Shown: positions 33,942 through 43,390 of the stretch, piece by piece
Layout of the letters: every line of letters starts with the position of its first letter
Numbering within the stretch: position 1 is the first letter of the stretch
NCBI GenBank assembly: GCA_022483465.1
Contig: JAKVNF010000001.1
Span: 682,001 to 746,000, forward strand
Direction of reading: 5' to 3'
Length of the DNA stretch: 64,000 nt
Source: Lachnospiraceae bacterium
GTDB taxonomy: Bacteria > Bacillota > Clostridia > Lachnospirales > Lachnospiraceae
Notes under the pieces: model-generated
Told to the model about the DNA's origin: nothing
Seen by the model: only the letters and a program-made list of their open reading frames with translations
Database searches by the model: none
Made by a program: the position numbers and the translations under genes

Positions 33942-35126
33942 TCAGTCTCTCTTGACGATGCAGGCGCAGCCCATGCCGCCGCCCACACAGAGGGTTGCCA
34001 GGCCCTTCTTCGCATCTCTCTTCTGCATCTCATACAGAAGGGTGACCAGAATTCTGGTGCCGGAGCATCCGACGGGATGGCCGAGTGCGATGGCGCCGCC
34101 GTTGACGTTGAGCTTGTCGGGATCAAAGCCGAGCTCCTTCTTCACCGCCACGGACTGTGCCGCAAATGCCTCGTTAGCCTCGTACAGATCGAAATCGGAG
34201 ACCTTGTAACCGGTTCTCGCGCAGACCTTCTTGGTGGCTGCAACCGGGCCGATGCCCATGATTCTGGGCTCCACGCCGGCCAGCTCGCCGCCGACCCACT
34301 CTGCCATCGGGGTCACGCCCAGTTCCTTAGCCTTCTCCTCGCTCATCACGACGATGGCTGCTGCAGCATCGTTGATGCCGGAGGAGTTGCCGGCGGTGAC
34401 CACACCGCCCTCCTTGAAGGCAGGACGAAGCTTTGCCAGTGCCTCCATGGTGGTGCCGGGTCTGGGTCCCTCATCGGTATCGAAGACGATCGTTCCCTTC
34501 TTGGTCTTGATCTCGACCGGAACGATCTCATCCTTGAAGCGGCCGGTCTCGATGGCCTTGGCTGCCTTTGCCTGGGAGTTGACGGAGAACTCATCGAGTT
34601 CCTCACGGGTCAGATGCCACTGCTCTGCGATGTTCTCAGCGGTGATGCCCATGTGGTAGCCGCCGAACGCATCAGTCAGAGCATCGCGGATCATCGCATC
34701 GTCGAGCTTGCCGGCGTTCATGCGATAGCCGAATCTTGCCTTATAGAGAAGATACGGTGCAGCGTCCATGTTCTCCATGCCGCCTGCCACAATAATGTCT
34801 GCATCGCCGTTCTGGATCAGTTTCGCAGCCAGGTTGACGCAGTGCAGGCCAGAGCCGCAGAGCACGTTGATGGTGATGGCAGGAACCTCAACCGGGATAC
34901 CCGCATTGACAGCGGACTGTCTTGCCGGGTTCTGTCCAAGGCCCGCCTGGATGACGTTGCCCATGTACACTTCATCGACCTGCTCCGGCTTCACCCCAGC
35001 CCTCTTCAGGGCTTCCTTGATGACGATGGTGCCGAGTTCGGTCGCCGGAACGTCCTTCAGAGTTCCATTGAATTTGCCGATTGCGGTTCTGCACGCGCCG
35101 GCGAGGACTACCTTACGTTTCTCCAT
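33942..35126 (-). CDS. thl: Acetyl-CoA acetyltransferase (thiolase), stand-alone copy
   Basis: The 394-residue enzyme condenses two acetyl-CoA to acetoacetyl-CoA. It has the nucleophile Cys90 in INVLCGSGL, the His of [12 protein letters not shown] and the second catalytic Cys in CVGGGMGCA. It is a paralogue of the operon copy at 41896-43083, clearly similar but not identical. The ATG at 35126 has GGAGG 8 bases upstream. It stands alone behind its own promoter with a Rex-like motif. It may serve a different flux (for example reverse direction or growth phase). Confidence 0.93.
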   Translation of the reverse strand: MEKRKVVLAGACRTAIGKFNGTLKDVPATELGTIVIKEALKRAGVKPEQVDEVYMGNVIQAGLGQNPARQSAVNAGIPVEVPAITINVLCGSGLHCVNLAAKLIQNGDADIIVAGGMENMDAAPYLLYKARFGYRMNAGKLDDAMIRDALTDAFGGYHMGITAENIAEQWHLTREELDEFSVNSQAKAAKAIETGRFKDEIVPVEIKTKKGTIVFDTDEGPRPGTTMEALAKLRPAFKEGGVVTAGNSSGINDAAAAIVVMSEEKAKELGVTPMAEWVGGELAGVEPRIMGIGPVAATKKVCARTGYKVSDFDLYEANEAFAAQSVAVKKELGFDPDKLNVNGGAIALGHPVGCSGTRILVTLLYEMQKRDAKKGLATLCVGGGMGCACIVKRD

Positions 35127-35183
35127 ATGTACACCTCCATACCAGTTTTGACTGCTGTGTGTGCTTTCCAAACTATCAGTATC

Positions 35184-35213
35184 CTGTTAATTTTTTGTCA
35201 CAGTGCTATTATA
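35184..35213 (-). promoter_or_regulatory. -10 box and Rex-like motif of the stand-alone thiolase gene
   Basis: Minus-strand TATAAT is at 35213-35208. On the plus strand CTGTTAATTTTTTGTCACAG occupies 35184-35203, near the expected transcription start. It resembles the motif at the operon thiolase and, less closely, the clostridial Rex consensus TTGTTAA-N4-TTAACAA. Confidence 0.5.
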
Positions 35214-35342
35214 CCCCTTCTGCTTTGTTTCGCATTAACGAATTTCACAGATTGTCTCTTTTTTTGGCCTCAAATCGCGCCGTTTTTGCCACTATGCATG
35301 AATGCCGGGGAAATGTCCGTCCGACGCTTTGGCATCCACGAG

Positions 35343-35372
35343 AAAGGGCCAGGGCGCCCGCCCTGACCCTTT
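35343..35372 (-). terminator. Terminator of the pdxY-ybaK unit
   Basis: Minus-strand AAAGGGTCAGGGCG pairs with CGCCCTGGCCCTTT (one mismatch), then CTCG. The T tract is only three bases. Confidence 0.6.
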
Positions 35373-35384
35373 CCTATGGTCTTA

Positions 35385-35873
35385 TTATTCCTCCACGAGA
35401 TCCGCGAACTCTGCGCGCGTGACCTTTGCCAGGTCCTTCGGCGCCAACTTGATCTGGCATCCGATCTTGCCCGCGGAGACGTAGATCTTCTCCAGCGGCG
35501 CGGCAGAGGCATCGATCCGCGTCACGAACTGCTTTTTCATGCCGATGGAGGTGCAGCCGCCCCGGACGTACCCTGTGAGGCCGAAGAGGTCCTTCACGTG
35601 AATCATCTCCACGTTCTTGACCCCCACGCTCTTTGCGCACTTCTTCAGATCCAGCTCCTTCTCGATCGGGAGCACAAACACGTAGTGGTTCTTGTCATTT
35701 CCCACCGTCACAAGGGTCTTGTAGACCAGCTCATGGGGCAGGCCCAGCTTGTCCGCGGTCTCAACGCCGTCCACGAAGTCCCCGGCCTCATAGGAGAAGT
35801 GCTCATAGGGGATCTTCTCCCGGTCGAGAATCCGCATCGCGTTGGTCTTGACTTCTTTTTCCTTCTTTGCCAT
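35385..35873 (-). CDS. ybaK: Cys-tRNA(Pro)/Ala-tRNA(Pro) deacylase, YbaK family
   Basis: The 162-residue editing enzyme hydrolyses mischarged Cys-tRNA(Pro). It has the family's KTLVTVGNDKNHYVFVLPIE, VEMIHVKDLFGLTGYVRGG and the invariant Lys in the first third. The ATG at 35873 follows AAGGAAGAG, and the gene lies 19 bases after the pdxY-like gene on the same strand. Function is well established for the family; pairing with a pyridoxal kinase has no clear logic. Confidence 0.9.
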   Translation of the reverse strand: MAKKEKEVKTNAMRILDREKIPYEHFSYEAGDFVDGVETADKLGLPHELVYKTLVTVGNDKNHYVFVLPIEKELDLKKCAKSVGVKNVEMIHVKDLFGLTGYVRGGCTSIGMKKQFVTRIDASAAPLEKIYVSAGKIGCQIKLAPKDLAKVTRAEFADLVEE

Positions 35874-35892
35874 AGCGGCTCTTCCTTCTTTC

Positions 35893-36732
35893 TCAATCCC
35901 GCTCCTGCATTTGCTGGCAGAGCCAGGGCAGGACGCGCTCAAAGTCCGTACCGTACCATCTCGCCTCGGGGTCCTCCAGGGTCTTCTCTATGCTGCGGGA
36001 GGTGAATTCCACCGCAAGGCGCACCGCCTCGCTCATGCTTCTCCCCTGCACCAGGGCACCCGTCACCACTGCGCTGAACAGATCTCCGGTGCCGTAATAG
36101 CACCCGGGGAGCTGCCGGCCGCAGAAGGCGTAGAACCGGTTTTCCTGCCTGTCATAGCAGGCAGCGCCGAGGCCGCTCTCTCCCTGCCGGTAGCCCGTCA
36201 TGATGACGGAGCCCCGGATCTTGTCTGCCAGGGCAAGGACTAGATGCTGCTCCTGTTCCTCGGTGAAATTCTCCCGCCAGGGCTCTCCCAGAAGGAGGCA
36301 CACCTCGGTCACGTTTGGCAGCACGACGTCCGCCTCCTTCACGAGCTCCCGCACGGCGGCCACATGGGACGCATCAAAGCCCCGGTAGAGCTCTCCTGCA
36401 TCCCCCATGGCGGGGTCGCAGAGGCGCAGGCAGTTCTTCCTGCCAAAGTGCTCCCAGAGATCCCGGACCAGAAGGATCTGCTCCTTTGCCCCGAGATACC
36501 CGCTGGAGATCGCATCGAACTGCAGGCCCTCCGCGCTCCAGGCGGACAGGACGCCGGGGAGCCGATCTGTCAGGTCCACCCGGGTGATATTCGAAAAGGC
36601 GGTGTGGGCGGAGAGCACTGCCGTCGGCAGGGCGCAGGCCTCCACGCCCATGGCTGAGAGCACGGGAAGGGCTTCCCCCAGGGAGCACTTGCCCACGCAG
36701 GAGAGGTCCTGCACCGAGAGTACGCGCTTCAT
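35893..36732 (-). CDS. Pyridoxal/pyridoxamine kinase (PdxY/PdxK type)
   Basis: The 279-residue ribokinase-fold kinase should phosphorylate pyridoxal or pyridoxamine for PLP salvage. It begins RVLSVQDLSCVGKCSL, a pyridoxal-kinase signature, and ends the active site with YYGTGDLFSAVVTGAL, whose Asp is the catalytic base. VICDPAMGD-like CDPAMGD is present. It heads a two-gene unit with ybaK behind a promoter with a strong palindrome. A ThiD-like specificity is less likely. Confidence 0.88.
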   Translation of the reverse strand: MKRVLSVQDLSCVGKCSLGEALPVLSAMGVEACALPTAVLSAHTAFSNITRVDLTDRLPGVLSAWSAEGLQFDAISSGYLGAKEQILLVRDLWEHFGRKNCLRLCDPAMGDAGELYRGFDASHVAAVRELVKEADVVLPNVTEVCLLLGEPWRENFTEEQEQHLVLALADKIRGSVIMTGYRQGESGLGAACYDRQENRFYAFCGRQLPGCYYGTGDLFSAVVTGALVQGRSMSEAVRLAVEFTSRSIEKTLEDPEARWYGTDFERVLPWLCQQMQERD

Positions 36733-36752
36733 ACAAAAAACCTCCAGGAAAT

Positions 36753-36777
36753 GGTGATCGGAACGGTTCCGAACACC
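36753..36777. promoter_or_regulatory. 25-bp palindromic operator before the pyridoxal kinase gene
   Basis: GGTGATCGGAAC and GTTCCGAACACC are inverted arms around a single G; 11 of 12 positions pair. The site adjoins the -10 box on its downstream side, where a bound repressor would block initiation. No regulator gene is adjacent. Confidence 0.65.
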
Positions 36778-36805
36778 ATTATACCTGAAGGTCTTGTGAA
36801 ATCAA
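36778..36805 (-). promoter_or_regulatory. Promoter of the pyridoxal kinase gene
   Basis: Minus-strand TTGATT (36805-36800) and TATAAT (36783-36778), 16 bases apart, between etfA and the kinase. Confidence 0.7.
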
Positions 36806-36838
36806 TTTTTCAGAAAAAGCAGGCGCCGCTTAACGAGC

Positions 36839-37909
36839 TCAGGAAGCGTTCTTCTTTGCCAGCTCTTCCTTGAGTCTTGCAGTCAGGAGCGGGACAACCT
36901 TGTTCAGATCGCCGACAACACCGTAGTCTGCGACGTCGAAGATCGGAGCGTTCTCATCCTTGTTGATCGCAATGATGATGTCGGACTCCTCCATGCCGGC
37001 CACGTGCTGGATGGCACCAGAGATGCCGATGGCGAAGTAGACATGAGGGCGAACGGTCTTACCGGTCTGGCCGACCTGCAGATCCTTCGGCTTCCAGCCT
37101 GCATCCACAACTGCACGGCTGCAGGAGACGGTTCCGTGGAGCACCTCTGCAAGGTCATCCAGGATCTTGAAGTTCTCGGGGCTGCCGACACCACGGCCGC
37201 CGGAGACAAGGATCTTGGCTGCCTGGATATCTGCGACCTGGCTGACTTCCTTGACGATCTTCTCGATCTCGGTGTAGCAGCTGTTGGTCTCAAATCCGGG
37301 ATTGAACTCGACAACCTCTGCCTTGCGGCTGGTGTCGGGCGCAATCTTCTGCATCACGCCGGGACGGACAGTTGCCATCTGAGGGCGATAGTCCGGGCAA
37401 GCGATGGTAGCGATGGTGTTGCCGCCGAATGCAGGACGGGTCATGAGCAGCTGCTTGTGCTTCTGCTCTGCCTCATGTCCGGGAACAGCGATCAGCGGGA
37501 AGTCGCCGATGTCGAGCTTGGTGCAGTCTGCAGTCAGTCCGGTGTGGATTCTCGCGGAGACTCTGGGGCCGAGGTCACGGCCGATTGCCGTTGCGCCGAC
37601 AAGAAGGATCTCGGGCTTGAACTCCTTTACGACAGATGCGAGTGCGTGTGCATAGGGCTCAGTGCGATAGTCCTTGCAGGCAGGATCATCGACCACGATG
37701 ACGCGGTCTGCGCCGTAAGCAGCCAGCTCGTCGACCAGACCCTTGACGTCGGAGCCGATCAGAACAGCTGTGACCTGCTTGTTGTCCAGATCCTCAGCGA
37801 GGGATCTTGCCTTGCCAAGGAGCTCCAGGGCGATGGGGCTGATCTTGTTGTCGACCTGCTGCGCGAAGATGAATACCCCTTTGTAATCCTCGATATGTTC
37901 AGTAGCCAT
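36839..37909 (-). CDS. etfA: Electron transfer flavoprotein alpha subunit
   Basis: The 356-residue subunit binds FAD with EtfB and passes electrons to butyryl-CoA dehydrogenase. The C-terminal FAD domain carries [53 protein letters not shown] and [16 protein letters not shown]. The ATG at 37909 follows GGAGGA. It is the last gene of the butyrate operon, 52 bases after etfB. Confidence 0.95.
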   Translation of the reverse strand: MATEHIEDYKGVFIFAQQVDNKISPIALELLGKARSLAEDLDNKQVTAVLIGSDVKGLVDELAAYGADRVIVVDDPACKDYRTEPYAHALASVVKEFKPEILLVGATAIGRDLGPRVSARIHTGLTADCTKLDIGDFPLIAVPGHEAEQKHKQLLMTRPAFGGNTIATIACPDYRPQMATVRPGVMQKIAPDTSRKAEVVEFNPGFETNSCYTEIEKIVKEVSQVADIQAAKILVSGGRGVGSPENFKILDDLAEVLHGTVSCSRAVVDAGWKPKDLQVGQTGKTVRPHVYFAIGISGAIQHVAGMEESDIIIAINKDENAPIFDVADYGVVGDLNKVVPLLTARLKEELAKKNAS

Positions 37910-37961
37910 TTTAAAACTTCCTCCAATCAATCAAATGAAATGGGCTGCGTCATCTGAGTGC

Positions 37962-38753
37962 TCAGATCACGTGCTTCTCCTGCAGCTTTCCAACGATGTA
38001 GTCCACGGCCTCTTCAGCAGAATCCGGGACAACCTTCTCGCCGGCACCCTTTGCGACCTTGTCGGAAGCTTTGGCGATGACGGTGGGAGAACCCACCTTT
38101 CCGATATCGGAATCCAGGACATCCTTCAGATCTTTTCTGCCCCAAACGGTGACATCCTTCTTGAAGGCATCGAAGATTCCGCCGGGCGTCATGTATCTGG
38201 GGGTATTCAGCTCAGACAGGCAGGTGACCAGGCAGGGAAGCTTTGCCTTCACGATGTGATATCTGTCCTCAAACTGTCTCTTGACCTCGACGGTCTTCTC
38301 CTCCGGGTTCACCTTGATGCCCTCGGCATAGGAGATGACCGGAATGTGCAGATGCTCGGAGATCTGGGGTCCGACCTGTGCGGTATCGCCATCGATTGCC
38401 TGGCGGCCAGTCAGGATCAGGTCATAATCCAGGTTGCGGAGAGCGCCTGCGATGGTGGTAGAAGTTGCCCAGGTATCAGCACCGCCGAGAACGCGGTCCG
38501 TGACCAGGATGCCATTGTCAGCGCCCATAGCAAATGCCTCACGAAGGACAGCGTCAGCCTTGGGAAGACCCATGGTGAGCACGGTCACCTCTGCGCCGAA
38601 CTCATCCTTGAGCTCCAGGGCTGCCTCAAGTGCAGCCTTGTCATCCGGATTCATGATGGCGAGCATGGCGCTTCTGTCCAGAGTTCCATCCGGCTTAAAC
38701 TTCACGCCGCCCTTGGTATCCGGAACCTGTTTCACACAAACTACAACTTTCAT
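37962..38753 (-). CDS. etfB: Electron transfer flavoprotein beta subunit
   Basis: The 263-residue beta subunit begins MKVVVCVKQVPDT. It carries LILTGRQAIDGDTAQVGPQI and the EtfB signature VEVKRQFEDRYHIVKAKLPC. In anaerobes the Bcd-EtfAB complex couples NADH oxidation to crotonyl-CoA and ferredoxin reduction (electron bifurcation). AAGGAG precedes the ATG. It lies between bcd and etfA. Confidence 0.95.
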   Translation of the reverse strand: MKVVVCVKQVPDTKGGVKFKPDGTLDRSAMLAIMNPDDKAALEAALELKDEFGAEVTVLTMGLPKADAVLREAFAMGADNGILVTDRVLGGADTWATSTTIAGALRNLDYDLILTGRQAIDGDTAQVGPQISEHLHIPVISYAEGIKVNPEEKTVEVKRQFEDRYHIVKAKLPCLVTCLSELNTPRYMTPGGIFDAFKKDVTVWGRKDLKDVLDSDIGKVGSPTVIAKASDKVAKGAGEKVVPDSAEEAVDYIVGKLQEKHVI

Positions 38754-38809
38754 CTTTTTCTCCTTGTGATATCCGCTTCAAAAATAGAACTTACAACCTG
38801 CTGCAGCAA

Positions 38810-39970
38810 TTACTTCAGGAGTGCCCCGGAGATGACCATGCGCTGCACTTCGGAAGTGCCCTCGTAGATCTCGGTGATCTTCGCGTCGCGCATCATGCGC
38901 TCCACTTCATACTCTCTGATGTAGCCGTAGCCGCCGAACAGCTGGACGCACTTTGTGGTGACATCCATTGCGGTCTCTGCAGCAAAGAGCTTTGCCTTTG
39001 CCGCTTCGACGGAGTATCTGTCCTTCGTGGCCTTTGCCTCAGCAGCCTTGTAGACAAGGAGCTGTGCTGCCTCCACCTCGGTGGCGAGGTTGGCGAGCTG
39101 GAACTGGGTGTTCTGGAACTGTGCAAGGCTGCGACCGAACTGCTTTCTCTCCTTCACATAGGCGATGGTGCGGTCGAGTGCGCCCTCTGCAAGGCCCAGT
39201 GCCTGGGCGGCAATGCCGATACGGCCGCCGTCAAGGGTGTGCATGGCGATCGGGAAGCCCTTTCCTCTGGGGCCAAGCAGGTTCTCTGCCGGGATGTGCA
39301 TATCCTGGAAGATCAGCTCATAGGTGGAAGATCCGCGGATACCCATCTTGTTCTCCTTGGTTCCGAAGGTGAAGCCCGGAGTTCCCTTCTCCACGATGAA
39401 GGCGGAGAACTTCTTCTGCTTTCTGCCCTTCTTGTCCAGGACGATGTCGGTGTAGGCGATGATGATGTAGATATCAGCCTCTTTGCCGTTGGTGATGAAG
39501 CACTTGGAGCCGTTCAGGATCCACTCCTTGCCGTCCTCGGAGAGGACTGCCTTGGTCTGGACGCCCTGGGCATCGGTGCCGGCGCCGGGCTCGGTCAGAC
39601 CGAATGCGCCGAGCTTCTCGCCCTTTGCAAGGGGAACGAGGTACTTCTGCTTCTGCTCCTCGGTACCGAAGGTCAGGATCGGATCGCAGCACAGGGAAGA
39701 ATGTGCGGAGACGATGACGGAGGTGGTGCCGCAGACCTTTGCGAGCTCCTCAACGCACATCACATAGGTGAGGGGATCGCAGCCCTGTCCGCCGTACTCC
39801 TTCGGGATTGCAATGCCCATGAAACCGTACTTCTGCATCTTCTCGACGGTCTCTCTCGGGAACTTCTCGGTCTCATCGGTCTCGATTGCGAGGGGCTTTA
39901 CTTCCTTCTCCGCGAAATCCCTGAAGAGGGATCTTGCCATTTCATGTTCTTTGTCCAACTGAAAGTCCAT
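38810..39970 (-). CDS. bcd: Butyryl-CoA dehydrogenase (short-chain acyl-CoA dehydrogenase)
   Basis: The 386-residue FAD enzyme reduces crotonyl-CoA to butyryl-CoA with EtfAB. It has AFGLTEPGAGTD and WILNGSKCFITNG at the FAD and substrate sites, the signature QLFGGYGYIREY, and the catalytic Glu370 in IYEGTSEVQRM. Position between hbd and etfB is canonical. AAAGGAG lies 8 bases upstream of the ATG. Confidence 0.95.
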   Translation of the reverse strand: MDFQLDKEHEMARSLFRDFAEKEVKPLAIETDETEKFPRETVEKMQKYGFMGIAIPKEYGGQGCDPLTYVMCVEELAKVCGTTSVIVSAHSSLCCDPILTFGTEEQKQKYLVPLAKGEKLGAFGLTEPGAGTDAQGVQTKAVLSEDGKEWILNGSKCFITNGKEADIYIIIAYTDIVLDKKGRKQKKFSAFIVEKGTPGFTFGTKENKMGIRGSSTYELIFQDMHIPAENLLGPRGKGFPIAMHTLDGGRIGIAAQALGLAEGALDRTIAYVKERKQFGRSLAQFQNTQFQLANLATEVEAAQLLVYKAAEAKATKDRYSVEAAKAKLFAAETAMDVTTKCVQLFGGYGYIREYEVERMMRDAKITEIYEGTSEVQRMVISGALLK

Positions 39971-40059
39971 GTTTCATTCTCCTTTGTTGAGATAAATCGG
40001 AGGGCGCACCGCCATGGGTGCGCCTTCCGTAGCTAAACCTGATTCGGGGCTTTTCGGGA

Positions 40060-40938
40060 TCAGAGCTGATCCACCGGAGTCTTGGTGCGGTCTGCGTTGT
40101 ACTTGTAGAAGCCAATGCCGGTCTTCACGCCCAGGTGCTTTGCACGGACCATCTTGCGAAGGAGCGGGCTGGCAGCGTACTTGTTGTCGTGGGTGTCTGC
40201 GAAGAGCACATCCATTATGGCCAGGACGACATCGAGTCCGATGTAGTCGCCGAGCTCAAGCGGTCCCATGGGATGGTTGCAGCCGAGCTTCATAGCCGTA
40301 TCGATGCCGGCGATGTCGGAAGTGCCGGTGTAGTAGACGTTGATGGCCTCGTTGATCATCGGAACCAGGATGCGGTTGACGACGAAGCCTGCAGCCTCGT
40401 TGACCTGAACGGGGGTCTTGCCGATGGTCTCGGAGATCTCCTTGACCTTGGCAACGGTCTCATCGGGGGTGTTGGCGCCCTGGATGACCTCAACCAGCTT
40501 CATGACAGGAGCCGGATTGAAGAAGTGCATGCCGACGACGGGCTTGGAGAGGCCGGTTCCGATCTCGGTGATGGAGAGGGAAGAGGTGTTGGATGCATAG
40601 ATGCAGTCCGGATTCTTGACGATGTTGTCCTGCAGGTTCTTGAAGGTGGACTGCTTCAGATCCATCTTCTCGAGGACAGCCTCGACCACGAGGTCGGGAT
40701 CCACAGCGATGTCTGCAAGTCCGGTCACAACCTTGCCCAGGATGGCATCGGCCTTAGCCTGATCCATCTTTCCCTTGGCAACCTGACGGTCCAGATTCTT
40801 CTTGATCTTGGCCTTGCCGCCGTCTGCGAACTCCTGCTTGATATCGCAGAGATAAACCTTCTCCACTGCATCACTCTGTGCGAATGCCTGTCCGATTCCG
40901 GATCCCATGGTGCCGGCGCCGATGACTGCTACCTTCAT
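40060..40938 (-). CDS. hbd: 3-hydroxybutyryl-CoA dehydrogenase
   Basis: The 292-residue enzyme reduces acetoacetyl-CoA to 3-hydroxybutyryl-CoA. The N-terminal NAD(P)-binding motif is VAVIGAGTMGSGIGQAFA. The catalytic His lies in GMHFFNPAPVMKLVEV and the dimer domain has NEAAGFVVNRILVPMINEA. The start at 40938 follows GGAGG and excludes a long unrelated N-terminal extension. Confidence 0.95.
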   Translation of the reverse strand: MKVAVIGAGTMGSGIGQAFAQSDAVEKVYLCDIKQEFADGGKAKIKKNLDRQVAKGKMDQAKADAILGKVVTGLADIAVDPDLVVEAVLEKMDLKQSTFKNLQDNIVKNPDCIYASNTSSLSITEIGTGLSKPVVGMHFFNPAPVMKLVEVIQGANTPDETVAKVKEISETIGKTPVQVNEAAGFVVNRILVPMINEAINVYYTGTSDIAGIDTAMKLGCNHPMGPLELGDYIGLDVVLAIMDVLFADTHDNKYAASPLLRKMVRAKHLGVKTGIGFYKYNADRTKTPVDQL

Positions 40939-41008
40939 GATATGTTTTCCTCCATTTATGTTTTTGGCCCGCGCCGCGCTGTCGGCGCGGGGTGAAACCA
41001 GGTTCGAC

Positions 41009-41803
41009 TTACTTGTTCTGGAATGCAACGTGCTTGACCTTGGTGGGGTCATCCTTCTTCTTTAAGAAGTTGCCCATGCCGGCACGCTGATCCTCTGTCT
41101 CAAAGCAGCTGCCGAAGAGCTTCTCCTCGGTCACAATGGCATCGTCCATGTTCTGCTCGAGGCCCTCGTTGATGGCCTTCTTGCAGGCGCGGACTGCGAT
41201 CGGTGCGTTGCCGGCGATCGTAGCGGCGAGCTTCTTGGCTGCAGGAAGGAGCTCCTCCTGCGGATAAACTGCATTCACGAGACCGACGCGAAGCGCCTCA
41301 TCCGCCTTGATGTTTCTTGCGGAGTAGATGAGCTGCTTTGCATAGCCGGGTCCGATGAGTCTTGCCAGTCTCTGGGTGCCGCCAAAGCCGGGGGTGATGC
41401 CAAGGCCGGTCTCGGGCTGTCCGAAGACGGCGTTCTCTGCTGCCAGGCGGATGTCGCAGCTCATGGAGAGCTCATTGCCGCCGCCGAGTGCAAAGCCGTT
41501 GACTGCTGCGATCGTGGGGATCGGAAGCGTCTCGATCTTGCGGAACAGGTCATTTCCCTTCTTGCCGAATGCCTCGCCCTCTGCCTTGGAGAGGGTGCTC
41601 ATCTCTCCGATGTCTGCGCCGGCCACAAAGGACTTGTCTCCGGCACCGGTGATGACAAGGCAGCGGACTGCCTCCAGATCCAGGCCGTCGATGGCTGCGG
41701 AAAGATCGTCCAGCACCTCGGAGTTGAGCGCGTTGAGTGCCTTCGGGCGGTCGATGGTGAGCACCGCGACGGCGCCCTCAGTCTCTACCTTCACATATCC
41801 CAT
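41009..41803 (-). CDS. crt: 3-hydroxybutyryl-CoA dehydratase (crotonase)
   Basis: The 264-residue enoyl-CoA hydratase makes crotonyl-CoA. It has the oxyanion-hole segments SFVAGADIGEM and NGFALGGGNELSMSCD with the catalytic Glu, then FGQPETGLGITPGFGGTQRL with the second Glu. The ATG at 41803 has GGAGGGA 8 bases upstream. It is the second gene of the operon. Confidence 0.95.
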   Translation of the reverse strand: MGYVKVETEGAVAVLTIDRPKALNALNSEVLDDLSAAIDGLDLEAVRCLVITGAGDKSFVAGADIGEMSTLSKAEGEAFGKKGNDLFRKIETLPIPTIAAVNGFALGGGNELSMSCDIRLAAENAVFGQPETGLGITPGFGGTQRLARLIGPGYAKQLIYSARNIKADEALRVGLVNAVYPQEELLPAAKKLAATIAGNAPIAVRACKKAINEGLEQNMDDAIVTEEKLFGSCFETEDQRAGMGNFLKKKDDPTKVKHVAFQNK

Positions 41804-41895
41804 GGTTTCTTCCCTCCAAATGAATTCTGTTTGATGCATGGCACATCAATATCCTGCAGGGCTTACTTGCTCCCTGCAGGATACTGCTCATGCTG

Positions 41896-43083
41896 TTATG
41901 CTTCGTATCTCTCGACAACCGTTGCGCAGCCCATGCCGCCGCCGATGCAGAGCGTTGCAAGACCTCTCTTGCTGTTTCTCTTCTGCATCTCATAGAGCAG
42001 GGTGGTCAGAATGCGCGCGCCGGATGCTCCAACGGGGTGGCCGATGGCGATGGCGCCGCCGTTGACGTTGAGCTTGTCCATGTCGAAGTGGAGCTCCTTG
42101 CCGACTGCGACGGACTGTGCTGCGAATGCCTCATTGGCCTCATACAGATCGAAGTCGTCGATGGTCAGGCCGGTCTTTGCCAGAACCTTCTTGGTTGCGA
42201 CAACCGGGCCGACGCCCATGATCGCGGGATCCACGCCGCCGAGTGCGCCGGCAACCCAGACAGCCATCGGCTTGACGCCGAGCTCCTTGGCCTTCTTCTC
42301 GCTCATGACAACCAGGGCGGAAGCGCCGTCGTTGATGCCGGAAGCATTGCCAGCGGTGGTCACGCCGTCCGGATTGATGGTCTTGAGTTTTGCGATGTCC
42401 GCAGCGGTCTGTCTACCTCTGGGGCCCTCATCCTTGTCGAAGACAACGGTCTGCTTCTTCATCTTGACCTCGACGGGGACGATCTCATCCTTGAACTTTC
42501 CAGCTTCCTGTGCCTCAGCGCACTTGGTCTGGCTCCATGCGGAGAACTCATCGAGCTCCTCACGGGTCAGGTTCCACTTTGCAGCGACATTGTCTGCCGT
42601 GCGGATCATGTGGTAGTTGTTGAATGCATCCCAGAGGGCATCGTTGACCATGGTATCGACCATGGTGGCGTTGTTCATACGATAGCCGAAACGGGCCTTG
42701 GTCAGCGCATAGGGAGCCATGGACATGTTCTCCATGCCGCCTGCGACGACCACATCCGCCTCACCGGCCTTGATGATGTCGGCTGCAAGGTTGACAGCGT
42801 ACAGACCGGAGCCGCAGACCACGTTCAGGGTGACGGCGGGGGTGGTCACCGGAAGGCCTGCATTGATGGAAGCCTGTCTGGCAACGTTCTGTCCCTGGGC
42901 AGCCTGGATGACGCAGCCCATGAATACCTGGTCCACATCCTCAGGCTTGATGCCGGCGCGGTTGACTGCCTCGCGGATGACGATCTCACCGAGCTTGGCA
43001 GCGGGGGTGGTGGAGAGGGCTCCGCCCATCTTTCCAACTGCGGTACGGCACGCACTGGCAATTACGATACGATCTTCTGACAT
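41896..43083 (-). CDS. thl: Acetyl-CoA acetyltransferase (thiolase), butyrate operon
   Basis: The 395-residue thiolase is the first gene of thl-crt-hbd-bcd-etfBA. It has Cys90 in LNVVCGSGL, His in [12 protein letters not shown] and the second catalytic Cys in [15 protein letters not shown] precedes the ATG. The two thiolases in the window share layout and most motifs but differ throughout, so the duplication is old. Its promoter has a Rex-like motif. Confidence 0.95.
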   Translation of the reverse strand: MSEDRIVIASACRTAVGKMGGALSTTPAAKLGEIVIREAVNRAGIKPEDVDQVFMGCVIQAAQGQNVARQASINAGLPVTTPAVTLNVVCGSGLYAVNLAADIIKAGEADVVVAGGMENMSMAPYALTKARFGYRMNNATMVDTMVNDALWDAFNNYHMIRTADNVAAKWNLTREELDEFSAWSQTKCAEAQEAGKFKDEIVPVEVKMKKQTVVFDKDEGPRGRQTAADIAKLKTINPDGVTTAGNASGINDGASALVVMSEKKAKELGVKPMAVWVAGALGGVDPAIMGVGPVVATKKVLAKTGLTIDDFDLYEANEAFAAQSVAVGKELHFDMDKLNVNGGAIAIGHPVGASGARILTTLLYEMQKRNSKRGLATLCIGGGMGCATVVERYEA

Positions 43084-43148
43084 GATAGCCTCCCTAACCT
43101 TTCATCTTGGTTTTCTGGAATTGTTGTTGTGTGCTTTGCCAATCAAGT

Positions 43149-43167
43149 TTGTTAAATTTTTATCACA
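43149..43167. promoter_or_regulatory. Rex-like operator of the butyrate operon
   Basis: TTGTTAAATTTTTATCACA matches one half-site of the clostridial Rex consensus exactly (TTGTTAA) and the other in five of seven positions. It lies 9 bases downstream of the -10 box, in the start region. Confidence 0.55.
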
Positions 43168-43176
43168 CTGTGGAGT

Positions 43177-43205
43177 ATTATAGCATAAGGCTACAGTGTT
43201 TTCAA
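43177..43205 (-). promoter_or_regulatory. Promoter of the butyrate operon
   Basis: Minus-strand TTGAAA (43205-43200) and TATAAT (43182-43177), 17 bases apart. Confidence 0.85.
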
Positions 43206-43229
43206 TCGCCGATCCCCTGTTTTCCGTGA

Positions 43230-43242
43230 AATTTTACAGAAA
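43230..43242. repeat. 13-bp direct repeat flanking IS30-like element 2, left copy
   Basis: AATTTTACAGAAA occurs here and at 44959-44971. Confidence 0.75.
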
Positions 43243-43284
43243 TGTGAATTGCTAAACGAAGTTCCGCCAGCAAATTTTAAAACC

Positions 43285-43330
43285 GGAAGTTAATCCTTCT
43301 GAAGGATGGCTGGAACTTAATCCTTCCGAA
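43285..43330. repeat. Tandem 19-bp motif in the left end of IS30-like element 2
   Basis: Two copies of GGAASTTAATCCTTCYGAA, 27 bases apart, just upstream of a TATAAT (43336-43341) that would serve the transposase. They may be transposase-binding sites overlapping the promoter. Confidence 0.7.
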
Positions 43331-43390
43331 AAGTCTATAATAGCCCACGTTGGTCTCCACCTGTTGCTCCGACCAGAACAGGAGGACCAT

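Noticed and set aside
36753-36777. LexA box
   Set aside because: GAAC and GTTC are one base apart, whereas Gram-positive LexA sites need four; the gene is not a repair gene.
33942-43083. The two thiolase genes as a recent duplication
   Set aside because: The proteins differ throughout their length, so they are old paralogues.
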